From VAZQ01 sp963758945 (GTDB lineage: Bacteria > Pseudomonadota > Alphaproteobacteria > Rhizobiales > Xanthobacteraceae), in NCBI GenBank assembly GCA_963758945.1, contig CAVWXY010000003.1, forward strand, positions 62,001 through 126,000: 64,000 bases of DNA, read 5' to 3'. Shown here one piece after another: positions 25,439-34,959 of the stretch. The translations under genes and the position numbers were made by a program. Under the pieces are notes generated by a model. The model made no database searches. It saw nothing but the letters and a program-made list of their open reading frames with translations, and was not told the origin of the DNA. The stretch's first letter is position 1. Each line of letters opens with the position of its first letter.

Positions 25439-26648
25439 ATGAAGCAGGAGCCGAGCGCACGCGTCGCCCCACGGAGCGACCTCGATTACCGCCTGCTCGT
25501 TCCGTTCCTCCTCCACGTGACGCTGATCCAGACCCTGATCCTGATCATCCGGATCACCACCTCCTACCGCGCCATCGAGCTCGGCCTGCCCGTGGTCTGG
25601 CTCGGCATCATCGCCACCGGCTTCGCCATCATCCCGGTCTTCACCGCCCTGCAGGTCGGGCGCTGGATCGATCGCGGCAACGACGCCAAGGCGACCTGGA
25701 CCGGCGCCGCCCTGATGCTCCTCGCCTGCGTCGGTTTCTGGGCGTGGCCGCGATCGGCCATGCACCTGCTCGGCTTCAGCGTGCTCCTGGGCTTCGGCCA
25801 CATGTTCTGCATGGCCGGCCATCAGATGCTGGCGGTGCGCGCGGGCGGCGTGCGCAGCCGCGAAGACGCGCTCGGCTATTACATGGTCGCCGCCTCGGTG
25901 GGACAGGGGCTCGGCCCGTTCGTGGTCGGCTGGCTCGGTGGCGCGGCGGCGCTGCCGCCCACGCACATCTTGTTCGCCATCGGGCTGGTCGCCGCCATTG
26001 CCAGCGTCATCGTCGCGCTGATGATCAGGCCCGCCCGCGTCAAGGTGCAGCCGCACAAGCACGGCGATATCATGCCGGTGGGCCGGCTGCTGCGACTGCG
26101 CGGTTTTTTCGCCGTCATGGTGTCGAGCGTGGTGACCGTCACCGCGCTCGACCTTCTGGTGATCTATCTGCCGGCGCTCGGGGCGGAACGGCTGATCGAG
26201 TTCGAGCGATATCGGTTTGCTGCTGGCGGTCCGCTCCGTCGCCTCGCTGGTCTCGCGCGCATTCTATGCCCGGCTGATCTTCGCCATCGGCCGCATCCCG
26301 CTCACGCTCGCGAGCATGCTCGGCAGCGCCGCAGGCTTCCTGATTTTGGCCCTGCCGCTCTCGCTCCCGAGCATGTATCTGGTCCTCGTCTGGCTCGGCT
26401 TCGCCATGGGCATCGCCTCGACGCTCACCCTTTCGGGTGTCATGTATCTGGCGCCGCCCGAGGTGTACGGCACCGCGCTGACGCTGCGGATGACCGGCAA
26501 TCGCGTCGGCCAGATCGTGTTTCCCGCGCTCGCCGGCCTGCTCGCCGCCGCGACCGGCGTCGCCGGCATCCTGCTGGCGCTCGGCCTCGGCCTGGCCGCC
26601 TCCGGGGTCGCAGTCACGCTGAGCCAGCCGCCTCCGCCGGCGACCTGA
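25439..26648 (+). pseudogene. Major facilitator superfamily transporter, frameshifted
   Basis: A 12-helix MFS transporter in two frames. Frame one runs from ATG 25439 through nine or so hydrophobic segments, including the loop-2 motif LQVGRWIDRGNDAK, to LVIYLPALGAERLIE. An extra T at 26201-26202 (gagttcg where gagtcg is expected) shifts the frame. Removing it restores SSDIGLLLAVRSVASLVSR and three more membrane helices to the stop at 26648. The restored length, about 402 residues, is normal. It is followed after 22 bases by a TRAP binding-protein gene. The lesion duplicates a neighbouring base like four others in the window. Confidence 0.85.
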
Positions 26649-26670
26649 GCCAATGCCGACGAGGAACGCC

Positions 26671-27603
26671 ATGCCCGACCCGATCCGGATCCGAATGGGA
26701 GGCTACGGCCCCGCCAGCACCGGCTTCAGCCGGGCGCTGAAATTCATCGGCGACCGGATCACAGGCGAGTTCGGCGACCAGGTCGAGGTGAAATACGTCT
26801 GGAACATCATGGATCTCGGTTATCGCGCCGAGGACATTCTGTGGCTGGTCGAGCACGGATTGCTCACGCTCGGCTACCAATCCTCGAGCTACCTCACCGA
26901 CCGAGTGCCGGAGCTCGGCGTCGTCGACCTGCCGTTCCTGTTCACGGACACGCAGGCCGCGCGCGCCGCGATGGACGGCCGGCTCGGCGACGCGCTCGCC
27001 CGCAAGATCGAGGTGCGCACGGATTTCCGCATCCTCGGCTGGTTCGAGAACGGCTTTCGCCATATCTCCAACCGCGTGCGGACGCTTCGCACGCCCGCCG
27101 ACCTCGCCGGCCTGACGATTCGCGTGCTGCCCAGCAAAGTGCAGGCGCGGACCTTCGAATTGCTGGGCGCAGTGCCGATGCGCATGGACCTCACCGAGGC
27201 GCTCGCGATGATCACCGCCGGTACCATCGACGCACAGGAGAACCCGCTTTCGAACACGGTGACCTACGGGGTACACAAGTTCCACCGCTTTCACACCCTG
27301 AGCGGCCACTTCTACGTTTCGCGCCCGATCTTCATCAATCGCCCCGCATTCGACGCCTGGCCCGATGATCTCAAGGCCGCCATGCGCGCTGCCGTGGCCG
27401 CGGCGGTGGCCTTCCAGCGCGAGCTGCATGAGCAGGAGGAAGACGCGGCGCGCGCCGCCATCGAGGCGCAGGGCTGCGAGATCGTCGAGCTCACGGCCGC
27501 TCAGCACCACGCCTTCGCCGCAGCGGTCGCGCCGCTCCTGGCGGAGGCACGCACAAGCTTCGGAGGTGAGCTGTGCCAGCTCGCGGCTGTGACCCCGGCG
27601 TGA
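26671..27603 (+). CDS. TRAP transporter DctP-type binding protein without signal peptide
   Basis: A 310-residue DctP-family protein. It has the family order IRIRMGGYGPAST, the central RTPADLAGLTIRVLPSK with conserved Arg, TEALAMITAGTIDAQENP, and a helical C-terminus. ATG 26671 has GAGGAA 6 bases upstream; the in-frame ATG at 26653 adds six residues only. Neither start gives a signal peptide, so the product as written would stay in the cytoplasm, which is unusual because these proteins capture solutes in the periplasm. No DctQ or DctM genes are near. Either a leader exon was lost or the protein has been recruited as a cytoplasmic ligand binder. Confidence 0.8.
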   Translation: MPDPIRIRMGGYGPASTGFSRALKFIGDRITGEFGDQVEVKYVWNIMDLGYRAEDILWLVEHGLLTLGYQSSSYLTDRVPELGVVDLPFLFTDTQAARAAMDGRLGDALARKIEVRTDFRILGWFENGFRHISNRVRTLRTPADLAGLTIRVLPSKVQARTFELLGAVPMRMDLTEALAMITAGTIDAQENPLSNTVTYGVHKFHRFHTLSGHFYVSRPIFINRPAFDAWPDDLKAAMRAAVAAAVAFQRELHEQEEDAARAAIEAQGCEIVELTAAQHHAFAAAVAPLLAEARTSFGGELCQLAAVTPA

Positions 27604-27741
27604 ACCGCGGCCGCCCCCCGTGGCGGTCAATCCCATGGATCTGGGGATTTACCTTAACCCGAAGAGCCGGCCCCCGCCCCTCTTGAAATCGCCAAGGAGG
27701 CGCCTACATCGTCGGCCGCCGAGGCCCGAGAGGGACCGGCG

Positions 27742-27761
27742 CGGGCGCTGCTGGGCGCCCG
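27742..27761 (+). promoter_or_regulatory. Hairpin in a possibly structured 5' leader
   Basis: CGGGCGC, loop TGCTGG, GCGCCCG form a perfect 7-bp stem, followed closely by the small hairpin GGC-AAA-GCC. Both sit in the 199-base leader (27604-27802) of the gene at 27803, which also contains a palindromic GGCGCC. The leader is more structured than other gaps in the window. A cis-acting RNA is an inference only. Confidence 0.25.
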
Positions 27762-27802
27762 GCAAAGCCCCGTATCCATGTTGCTCGACGGAGGATGTGG
27801 CT

Positions 27803-28201
27803 ATGAGGAAGCACGACTTCATTCCGACGCCGCCCCGGCGCGATGAACGTCACGACGACGCCTTCGACCTCGACACCCTGCTGCACCCGGCGCAGGCATT
27901 CGAGCATCCGATGAAGGTGGTCGACGATCCCGATCTCACCCTGGCGGAGAAGCGGGCGATCCTCGCCTCGTGGGCGTCCGATGCTTGCGCGGTGGAGGCG
28001 GCGCCGGCGCTGCGCCGGACACCCGGATCGCGCCGCATCGTGCAGTTCGACGAGGTCATGGACGCGCTCCGCATGCTCGACCGCCAGGGAGGCGACCGGC
28101 CCCCGCCACACTATCGGCGCGTGCTCGCCCAGCGGCGGCCCGGCGTGTTCGGCCGCAAGTCGCAGGCGCGGCCCGACGATCAGGGGCCAGCGCTCAGCTA
28201 A
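27803..28201 (+). CDS. Conserved protein of unknown function
   Basis: A 132-residue protein beginning MRKHDFIPTPPRRDERHDDA, with an acidic/basic N-terminus, then the segment HPAQAFEHPMKVVDDPDLT and a helical region LAEKRAILASWASDAC, ending in a basic tail. I know this core from short Rhizobiales proteins of unknown function; the spacing AEKRAxLASWASD is the recognisable part. ATG 27803 follows GGAGG by 9 bases; in-frame upstream codons from 27620 are low-quality. A 44-residue membrane peptide is encoded just downstream. Confidence 0.7.
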   Translation: MRKHDFIPTPPRRDERHDDAFDLDTLLHPAQAFEHPMKVVDDPDLTLAEKRAILASWASDACAVEAAPALRRTPGSRRIVQFDEVMDALRMLDRQGGDRPPPHYRRVLAQRRPGVFGRKSQARPDDQGPALS

Positions 28202-28221
28202 TTCGATTTCAGGTGACGGCG

Positions 28222-28356
28222 ATGTGGACGACAGTGTTCACGTTTGCGCTGGCCGCTTTCGTCGCGCTGAGCGCGGCGGCGCTGCTGGTGGGAGCGGAGC
28301 CCGGGTGGGAAGGGCGCCGCTGGGACGGACGCGGCCCGCGCGGCAATCCGGGATAG
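28222..28356 (+). CDS. Small single-span membrane or secreted peptide
   Basis: A 44-residue ORF with AGGTGA 5 bases before its ATG. Residues 1-27 are strongly hydrophobic (VFTFALAAFVALSAAALLVG) and the rest is Arg/Gly/Trp-rich. It lies 20 bases after the previous gene on the same strand, so co-transcription is likely. No family is recognised. It could be an unprocessed membrane peptide or a secreted basic peptide. Confidence 0.5.
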   Translation: MWTTVFTFALAAFVALSAAALLVGAEPGWEGRRWDGRGPRGNPG

Positions 28357-28397
28357 ACCGCCCCGAGTTGCGCCGGCGCGCTATCGCGGCTGCAAGG

Positions 28398-28940
28398 CTA
28401 CTGAGAACTCGCCAGGCGCCGGTCATCGGGCACCGCGAGGATCAGCGCCCAGAACACCTTGTATTTCGACTTCGGCGCATAGGCCGCGGCGATGCCCATG
28501 CGGGTTGCGCGGTCGAGCAGCATGTTGGCGCGATGCGGCGGCGAGTTGCGCCAGCCGGAGAAGGCCTCCGCCAGGGTGTGATAGCCGGCGCCGACGTTCT
28601 CGGCCGCGGTATAGGCGTGATAGCCGCCGCCTTTGAGGCGGTCGTGGAACGAGCGGATGATGTCGTGGCTGAGCTTGTCGTGGCTGGCCATGCCCTGCGC
28701 CTGCGCCTCGGCGAGCTTCATCAGCTCGGGATCGATGGTCACCGCCGGGAGGCCGTTGTTCTTGCGGTAGCCGGAAATCATCGACGCGGCCGACGCGGCG
28801 TCGACCTTCACGTCCGCCTTCGCCAGGCTCCGGTAGAAGCTCGGCTCGGCGGGCAGATCGCGCTCGCCCGCGCAGGCAACGAGCAGCGGAATGGCCGCGA
28901 GCCACGCGCACCCGCGCAGAATTAGCTGATGCAAGGTCAT
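28398..28940 (-). CDS. CAP/SCP-domain lipoprotein
   Basis: A 180-residue protein with a lipoprotein signal (PLLVAC, cysteine at about residue 23) and a CAP (SCP/YkwD) domain. Recognisable elements are SGYRKNNGLPAV, LSHDIIRSFHDRLKGGGYH, AAENVGAGYHTLAEAFSGW and the terminal RMGIAAAYAPKSKYKVFW. The CAP histidine is in SPPHRANML. It would be anchored in the outer or inner membrane facing the periplasm; the biochemical role of bacterial CAP proteins is mostly unknown. It is convergent with the two small genes and lies downstream of the FbpABC-type operon on the same strand. Confidence 0.85.
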   Translation of the reverse strand: MTLHQLILRGCAWLAAIPLLVACAGERDLPAEPSFYRSLAKADVKVDAASAASMISGYRKNNGLPAVTIDPELMKLAEAQAQGMASHDKLSHDIIRSFHDRLKGGGYHAYTAAENVGAGYHTLAEAFSGWRNSPPHRANMLLDRATRMGIAAAYAPKSKYKVFWALILAVPDDRRLASSQ

Positions 28941-29003
28941 GCAACCCCCGTTCCCCTATGCCGGCAACATGGGGCAACAGCATGGCAGAAGAATGGAGGC
29001 GCT

Positions 29004-30020
29004 TTACTGAAAAATCTCGTTGAAGCGCCGCTTGATGCGGGCGGTCTCCTTCTCGATGTAGCCGTCGTCGACGGCGATGATCTTCAGACCCTTGAGATCG
29101 GGCGAGCCCGGCGGCGGGGCGATGTCGATGCGCGCGGAATAGCCGCCGTCGGCCGGAAAGATCTTCTGCGCGGTGTCGCCGATCATGAATTGCGCGAACA
29201 GCTTGGCGGCGTTCGGGTTGGGCGAGCCTTTCACCACCGAGGTGGGCGAGGGAATGACGAAGATCCCGTCGGAGGGATAGAGCGTCTTGATCGGGTGGCC
29301 CGCCTTCTTGAGGTTGGCGGCGTAGGAATCGAGCGCGCCGACCGCGATCAGCCGCTCACCGCGCTTGAGCGCGTCGGAGGCCTGCTGGTTGCCCTGCACG
29401 ATCATGACGTCGTTGGCCTTGAGCTTCTCGTAGAAGCCCCACCCGCGCGCCTTCGTCATCGTGCCGACCACCGACACCTGCAACGACGTGAAGGACGGAT
29501 CGGTCATCACCAGCTTGCCCTTGTATTTGGGGTCGAGGAGATCGTCCCAGGTCTTGGGCTCGTCGGCGGCGTCGACTTTGTCGCTGCGCAGGTAATGCGT
29601 CATCATGTTGAGCCGCTGGCCGACGAACAGGCCGTCCGGGTCCTTGGCGGCGTCGGGCACCTTGTCGAAATTCTTCGGCTTGAAGGCGACGAACAGGCCC
29701 TTCTTGCCGAGGGCGTTGGCGGCGGCGGGCTCGGAATGCGTCAGCACGTCGACCGCGACCCGTCCCGCGTCGATCTCCTGCTGGAAGCGGCGCAGGATCG
29801 CCGAGCCGCCGGAGCGGAACATCTCGACCTTGATGCCGGTCTCCTTCTCGAAGGCGTCCGCGATCTTCTGGCCCTGCCCGATCGGCGTCGAGGTATACCA
29901 GACCACCTTGCCCTCGGCCTTCGCCTTGGCGGCGTCGACCGCGTCCTGGGCACGGGCGCCATCGCGGGCACCGGCGAGGGCGAGCAGCGTTGCCGCCAGC
30001 GTAAACGTCAGCTTTAGCAT
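29004..30020 (-). CDS. FbpA-type ABC transporter substrate-binding protein
   Basis: A 338-residue periplasmic binding protein (signal peptide 1-24, cleavage after ARAQ) of the iron(III)/2-aminoethylphosphonate/spermidine type. EGKVVWYTSTPIGQGQKIAD opens the mature domain; TWDDLLDPKYKGKLVMTDP is the family hinge segment. It is the last gene of a minus-strand operon of permease, ATPase, alpha/beta hydrolase and binding protein. The pair of tyrosines that bind iron in true FbpA was not confidently located, so an organic ligand is at least as likely. Confidence 0.85.
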   Translation of the reverse strand: MLKLTFTLAATLLALAGARDGARAQDAVDAAKAKAEGKVVWYTSTPIGQGQKIADAFEKETGIKVEMFRSGGSAILRRFQQEIDAGRVAVDVLTHSEPAAANALGKKGLFVAFKPKNFDKVPDAAKDPDGLFVGQRLNMMTHYLRSDKVDAADEPKTWDDLLDPKYKGKLVMTDPSFTSLQVSVVGTMTKARGWGFYEKLKANDVMIVQGNQQASDALKRGERLIAVGALDSYAANLKKAGHPIKTLYPSDGIFVIPSPTSVVKGSPNPNAAKLFAQFMIGDTAQKIFPADGGYSARIDIAPPPGSPDLKGLKIIAVDDGYIEKETARIKRRFNEIFQ

Positions 30021-30063
30021 CGTTCCTCCTGTTGCGTTTTTCCTCGCGCGTCGCCCGCGCGCG

Positions 30064-30999
30064 TCAATGGCCCGTTTTGTAGATCGGCGCCGGCTGCGAG
30101 AAGAAGCCCGCCAGAATGTGATAGCAGATGGCGTAGTTCTTCTGATGGAACGAGGCGTGCGCGATGCCCGGCATCACCGCGAACTGCTTGTCCGGATTGG
30201 GCAGCTTCTCGAAGAATTTCATCAGGTCGGCAAGGCTCGCGATGCCGTCGTATTCGCCACGCATGATGAGGGTGGGCACCGTGATCTTCTCCGGGTCGCA
30301 GACCGGCAGATTGGCGCACATGTCGACATAGGTGCCGGTCGGCACCGAATCGTCGAGCGCGAGGATGGCGTCGGCGAAAGCCTCGATGACGGCATCGTCG
30401 GCGGTTCCGGGGTGGTCGCGCTCGAAGATCGAGCGCACGAATTTGCGGTCGATCGGACGGCGGTTCTTGGCGCGGAATTCAGCCAGCCGCTTGCTGCGCT
30501 CGGCGAGCGTCGGCGAGCCTTCGCCGGTCCAGACCATGGCATCGAGCGCGAGCCGTGCGACCATCTCCGGGTGGCGCTGCGCGAACAGCGCCGCGCGCAG
30601 CGCGCCCGAGGAAATCCCGTAGACCAGCAGCGGGCGCTCGCCGCGCAGCTTCTCGATATAGCTCGCGGCGGCGAAGCAGTCGTCGGCGCCGTAGGCGATG
30701 GGAGCGTTGTTGTCGCGGGTCTTGGTGGAGCGGCCGTAGCCCTCCATGTCGACGCACCAGGTGTCGTAGCCGCGCGCGGCAAAGAAATCCATGACCGAGG
30801 AGTTGCGGCGCCCCGGCACTTGCAGGTCGAAGGTCGGCTGCGAGGCCATCGACGAGCCGTGCACGAACAGGATCCTGCCGGCCGGACCGGAGGAATCGCC
30901 CGCGTGCTTGTTCCAGAGGAACAGCCGCACGTCGCTGCCCTTGTCGGTCCAGTGCTCCTCGCCGCGGACGGCGGCGGCAGGCGAAGCGGGCTTGTTCAT
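30064..30999 (-). CDS. Alpha/beta hydrolase
   Basis: A 311-residue serine hydrolase without a signal peptide. The oxyanion region is ILFVHGSS (residues 43-50), the nucleophile is S130 in YGISSG, the acid is probably the Asp of RGEYDGI, and the catalytic His lies in MPGIAHASF. A helical lid is inserted after the nucleophile region. It stands between the ATPase and binding-protein genes of an FbpABC-type importer with gaps of 36 and 43 bases, so it probably cleaves the imported compound (ester, lactone or C-C bond) in the cytoplasm. Confidence 0.85.
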   Translation of the reverse strand: MNKPASPAAAVRGEEHWTDKGSDVRLFLWNKHAGDSSGPAGRILFVHGSSMASQPTFDLQVPGRRNSSVMDFFAARGYDTWCVDMEGYGRSTKTRDNNAPIAYGADDCFAAASYIEKLRGERPLLVYGISSGALRAALFAQRHPEMVARLALDAMVWTGEGSPTLAERSKRLAEFRAKNRRPIDRKFVRSIFERDHPGTADDAVIEAFADAILALDDSVPTGTYVDMCANLPVCDPEKITVPTLIMRGEYDGIASLADLMKFFEKLPNPDKQFAVMPGIAHASFHQKNYAICYHILAGFFSQPAPIYKTGH

Positions 31000-31035
31000 G
31001 CGAAGACTCCGGGCGTTCGTCGTTGGGTATCCATC

Positions 31036-32169
31036 TCACTCGCGGCGGAAGACGCTACATTGCGCGGCGTCGACCTCGAGGGCAACCTCCTCGCCGACGG
31101 TGAAACGCTCGAGCGGATGCGACTGCACCCGCAGCACCTGGCCGCCGGCGAGCGTCGCGTAATATTCGCTGATATTTCCGAGAAACACGTGATTAGTGAT
31201 CTTCGCGCGCTGGGCCGCCGCGGCGTCTGCAGCCGCGCGCACTTTAGAGTCGCCGCGCTGGCCGCTCGCTTCGCTCGCCAGCGCGGTGAGGCGGATATTC
31301 TCCGGACGGACGGCGACGTCGACCGCGTCCCCCGGCTTGAACCCGTCGAGCGCGGCGATGTCGAGGGCGAGCCCGGCCGCCACCACCCGGCCGCCGCCAT
31401 CGGCGACGGCGCGCACCTCGCCGGGCACCAGGTTCACCAATCCCATGAAGTCGGCGACCATCCGGTTGGCGGGGTGCGCATAGACCTCGAACGGCGTGCC
31501 GTATTGCTGCAGCCGTCCGCCGTTCATGACCGCGACCCGGTCGGAGAGCGCGAGCGCCTCGGCCTGATCGTGGGTGACGTAGACGAAGGTAATGCCGGTG
31601 CGGCGCTGCAGCTCCTTGAGCTCGGTGCGCATGCGCTCGCGCAGCTTGGCGTCGAGATTGGACAAGGGCTCGTCGAGCAGCAGGATCGACGGCTCGACCA
31701 CGAGCGAGCGCGCGAGCGCGACGCGCTGCTGCTGGCCGCCGGAGAGCTCGCTCGGATAGCGGCCCTCGAGGCCGGACAGATTGACCAGCGCCAGCGTCTC
31801 CTCCACGCGCTTCTTCGCTGCGGCGGCTGCGATCCGGCGCAGCTTGAGCCCGAACACGACGTTCTCGAACACGGTCTTGTGCGGCCATACCGCGTAGTTC
31901 TGGAACACCATGCCCATGCCGCGCGCCTCCGGCGGCACCACCGCGCTGGGCGAGGACAGCATCGCGCCGGCGACCTCGATCGTACCCTTGTCGGGCACGA
32001 TGTAGCCGGCGATCAGGCGCAAGGTCGTGGTCTTGCCGCAGCCGGAAGGGCCGAGCAGCGTCACGAACGAATTGTCGGCGATATCGAGATCGAGATCGGC
32101 GACGGCGGCGAAGCTGGCGTCACGCGCGCCGAAGCTTTTCGACAGGCCGCGGATCGCGATGCCGGCCAT
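31036..32169 (-). CDS. PotA/FbpC-type ABC transporter ATPase
   Basis: A 377-residue ATPase. Walker A is GPSGCGKTTTLR near residue 41, the Q-loop is VFQNYAVWPH, the signature is LSGGQQQRVALARS, Walker B is ILLLDEPLSNLD and the H-loop is VTHDQAEAL. A TOBE-like regulatory domain covers residues 245-377. It starts 3 bases after the stop of the permease gene and is translated with it. It energises import by the fused permease together with the FbpA-type binding protein. Confidence 0.92.
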   Translation of the reverse strand: MAGIAIRGLSKSFGARDASFAAVADLDLDIADNSFVTLLGPSGCGKTTTLRLIAGYIVPDKGTIEVAGAMLSSPSAVVPPEARGMGMVFQNYAVWPHKTVFENVVFGLKLRRIAAAAAKKRVEETLALVNLSGLEGRYPSELSGGQQQRVALARSLVVEPSILLLDEPLSNLDAKLRERMRTELKELQRRTGITFVYVTHDQAEALALSDRVAVMNGGRLQQYGTPFEVYAHPANRMVADFMGLVNLVPGEVRAVADGGGRVVAAGLALDIAALDGFKPGDAVDVAVRPENIRLTALASEASGQRGDSKVRAAADAAAAQRAKITNHVFLGNISEYYATLAGGQVLRVQSHPLERFTVGEEVALEVDAAQCSVFRRE

Positions 32170-32172
32170 GGC

Positions 32173-33916
32173 TCAAGTCCCCACCGGGGCGGCATCGCCG
32201 CGCGCCGCCAGGCGGCCGCCGCCGAGCCGATGCGCGAGCCAGATCGCCAGCGCAATGATCGCCATGTTGATCATGGCCAGCGCGGCGACCGGCTCGATAT
32301 AGCCGGTCTCATAGAGGTTGTAGACCGCGACCGCCAAGGTGATGGAGCTCGACGAGAACAGCAGGATGGAGGCGGACAGCTCCTGGATCACCGGCACGAA
32401 CACGAGCAGCCAGCCCGCGAACAGGCCGGGCCGGATCAGCGGCAGCGTGATTTCCCGCATGGTGGTGGCCCAGGATGCGCCGAGGATTCTGGGCGCTCTC
32501 CTCGAGCGAAGGGTCGATCTGCCGCAGCGACGCATTGGCCGCGCGCACGCCGAGCGGGATGTAGCGGCCGACATAGGCGAGCAGCAGGATCGCGAGTGTC
32601 CCGTAGAGCGCGATCGGCATGGCCAGCCAGAACTGGATGAGCGCGACCGCCACCACGATGCCGGGGAGCCCGAGCGGGATGAGCGCGGCGTAGTCGAGCA
32701 CGCGGCGGCCGGGGATGCGGGTGCGCAGATCGATCCAGCCGATGACGGCGCCGAGCACGACCGCGATGCTGGCGGCGGCGGTGGCGAGCATCAGGCTGTT
32801 GAGGATCGCGCGCTGGGTCACGTTGTAGTCGAACAGGATGAACTTGTAGTTCGCCAGCGTGAGCCCCTTCCAGAATTCGAGCCCCCAGGACTTCGAGAAC
32901 GACACCGCGATCAAGGTCGCGTACGGCGCCGCGATCGCCACCACGAAAATGAGGACGACGAAGCCGAGCAGCACCCAGCGCAGCGCCCCGAGCGGCATCA
33001 GCTGCGGCCGCGAGCCCTTGCCGGCGAGCGTCACGTAGGAGCGCCGCGAAAGGAACGCGCGCTGGAGGTAGAGCGCCACGACGGTGATGAGCACGAGCAC
33101 CAGCGACAGCGCGGAGGCGAGGCCGTATTCCGGCGGATAGTCGAACAGCGCATAGATGCGGGTCGGCAGCGTGAAGATGCGGCCGGGCAGCCCGATGATG
33201 GCCTGCGAGCCGAACAACGCGAGCGCGTTGACGAAGGCGAGCAGCGTGCCCGAGAGGATCGCGGGCGCGACCAGCGGCGCCGTGATCGAGAGCGCGGTGC
33301 GCAGCTTGCCGGCGCCGAGGATCTGCGCCGCCTCCTCGTAGGAGGCGTCGACGGAGGAAAGCGCGCTCGAGGCCAGCAGGTAGACGAACGGGAAGGTGTG
33401 CATCACCGTCACCAGCACCAGCCCCGCCATGGAGAAGACGTTGAACGTGAGCCAGGGCAGTCCGGCGACGTCGCGCATCAAGACGTTGATCAGCCCGGCA
33501 TTGGGGCTGAACAGATAGGTGAGTGCGATGGCGGTGAGGAACGGCGGCGAGAGATAGGAGAGCGTGGCGGTGAGCTGGATCAGCGGCTTCCCTGGCACGT
33601 CGGTGCGGCTGACCGCCCAGGCCAGCACCAGCCCGATCACCAGGCTGAACAGGCCGGTCCAGGCCCCGAGGATCAGCGAATTCTTGAGCGCGGTGAGGTA
33701 GAGCCGGCCGGAAAGGACCTCGCCGAAATGGTCGAGGCTGAGCCCCTCCTCGCCCTTCACGCTGCCGAGCAGCAGCGAAGCGAGCGGCAGCACGACGAGC
33801 ACGACCAGCGCGACAACGGCGCCGCCCATGACGACATGCTCGAGCCGCAGCCGCGCGCGCCATGCCGGCCGCGCGAGACTTCCAGGCAGCGTGGCACCGA
33901 CGACGTCCGTGGTCAT
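32173..33916 (-). pseudogene. Two-module FbpB-type ABC permease, frameshifted near the 3' end
   Basis: A fused permease of about 580 residues with two sets of six membrane segments, as in FbpB/SfuB. Each half has an EAA-type loop (EEAAQILGAGKLR in the first). Reading from ATG 33916 is intact to SLEESA; an extra G on the plus strand within 32491-32493 shifts the frame. Removing it restores SARILGASWATTMREITLP, the EAA loop of the second half, and the remaining membrane helices to the stop at 32173. The ATPase gene starts 3 bases later. The break removes the second EAA loop, so the protein as written could not couple to the ATPase. Confidence 0.85.
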
Positions 33917-34060
33917 GCCGATCGTTTCCGCCCCGTTCGGCCGCGGCGTCTCTCCCCGCGGCTCATTGTCGTAACACCGCCGCGCGGCGCCAACATCCCA
34001 CGCCACGGTCGCAGGCTCCATGCGACCTTGCGTCAAATCGCGTTACGATAGTCCTCCAGC

Positions 34061-34186
34061 CGTAGCCCGCATGGAGCGCAGCGGAAGGCCGGGGAGGCCC
34101 GCCGCGTGCCAGATCCCGGATTTCGCAACGCAATCAAGCTTGCGCAGATTGCGTAAACTTATCTGCGCTGCTCCTTCCGGGCTACG
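34061..34186. repeat. Rhizobiales intergenic palindromic repeat
   Basis: The left end cgtagcccgcatggagcgca and the right end (read on the minus strand) cgtagcccggaaggagcagcg are imperfect inverted copies, enclosing a second pair of gcaacgcaat/attgcgtaa-like arms. I know this kind of end from multicopy intergenic repeats in Bradyrhizobium-type genomes. Only one copy with these ends is in the window, so copy number is not shown here. Confidence 0.6.
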
Positions 34187-34959
34187 ATGTCTCTTCCACT
34201 CTCCACATCCTACACCATTGCGCACGACCTCTCTCGTCCCCGCGGCGCATTGCTGCGCCCGGGTTTTGTTTTCCTTTTCGTACCCGCCCCGAGCGAGGGG
34301 TGGGCGGAGCGCCGGGAGGCACTGCCTTTAACCCTGCCGCGCTCGTAGGGCGCGACACCACGCTTGCGAGGCGCAGGGCGTCCCGCGCAATCCCGGGGCG
34401 CCGCCTCTCGACGCTCCGCCGTGGCGTTGTCGGCCCGGGAACCGCTCCGGCTCCGGCATTGTCTGCCGGGTCCGGGGCGCGAAGGCCCCCACGCTGCCGG
34501 GCATGTCTGCCCGGCCGCGGCACCGAGCGTTTCGTCCGCGGTTACGAGCCGCGATACGACGCCACCTCCCGCTCCGCCTTCAGGATCGTCTCCGGACGAC
34601 GCCCCTCGATGAGCGGGATTTTGCAGTCGTATCATAGATGCGATAAGTAGTCAATGGCGTAGCTGCTTCGTAACTATTGACTTCGAGCCTCCCTCTCCCG
34701 CACCAAGTCCGGCCCGACGAAGCCGTTGCGGACGGCGCATGAGCATGGACGGAGCATCCTGCGATACCGCCGGGACCTCGGCTCTTCCAAACGGAATTGA
34801 CAGCCGCAGAACGTAAATTGAGAATCACAGCACGCCCCCCGCGTCCGTCAGGACCGGAGAGACTTTGTTTACAGACGAACGCAATCCGCTCCAGACTAGG
34901 AGCGAGCGCAAGATCGCGCATTGCGGCGCAACCTCCCAGCGAATTCAAGGGAGAAAGCT
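34187..34959. other. 773-base spacer upstream of the flavin-monooxygenase-like gene
   Basis: The left 450 bases are very GC-rich and give only Arg/Pro/Gly-rich, low-confidence translations on both strands. The block ending gatcgtctccggacgacgcc resembles repetitive noncoding DNA of Rhizobiales genomes (from memory). At 34649-34655 and 34676-34682 AGTCAAT and ATTGACT form an inverted repeat in an AT-rich patch that may be part of the promoter of the downstream gene. No coding gene is supported. Confidence 0.45.

Noticed and set aside
34182..34635. Minus- and plus-strand small ORFs in the spacer before the monooxygenase-like gene
   Set aside because: Low-complexity Arg/Pro/Gly translations without ribosome sites; the block looks like repetitive noncoding DNA.
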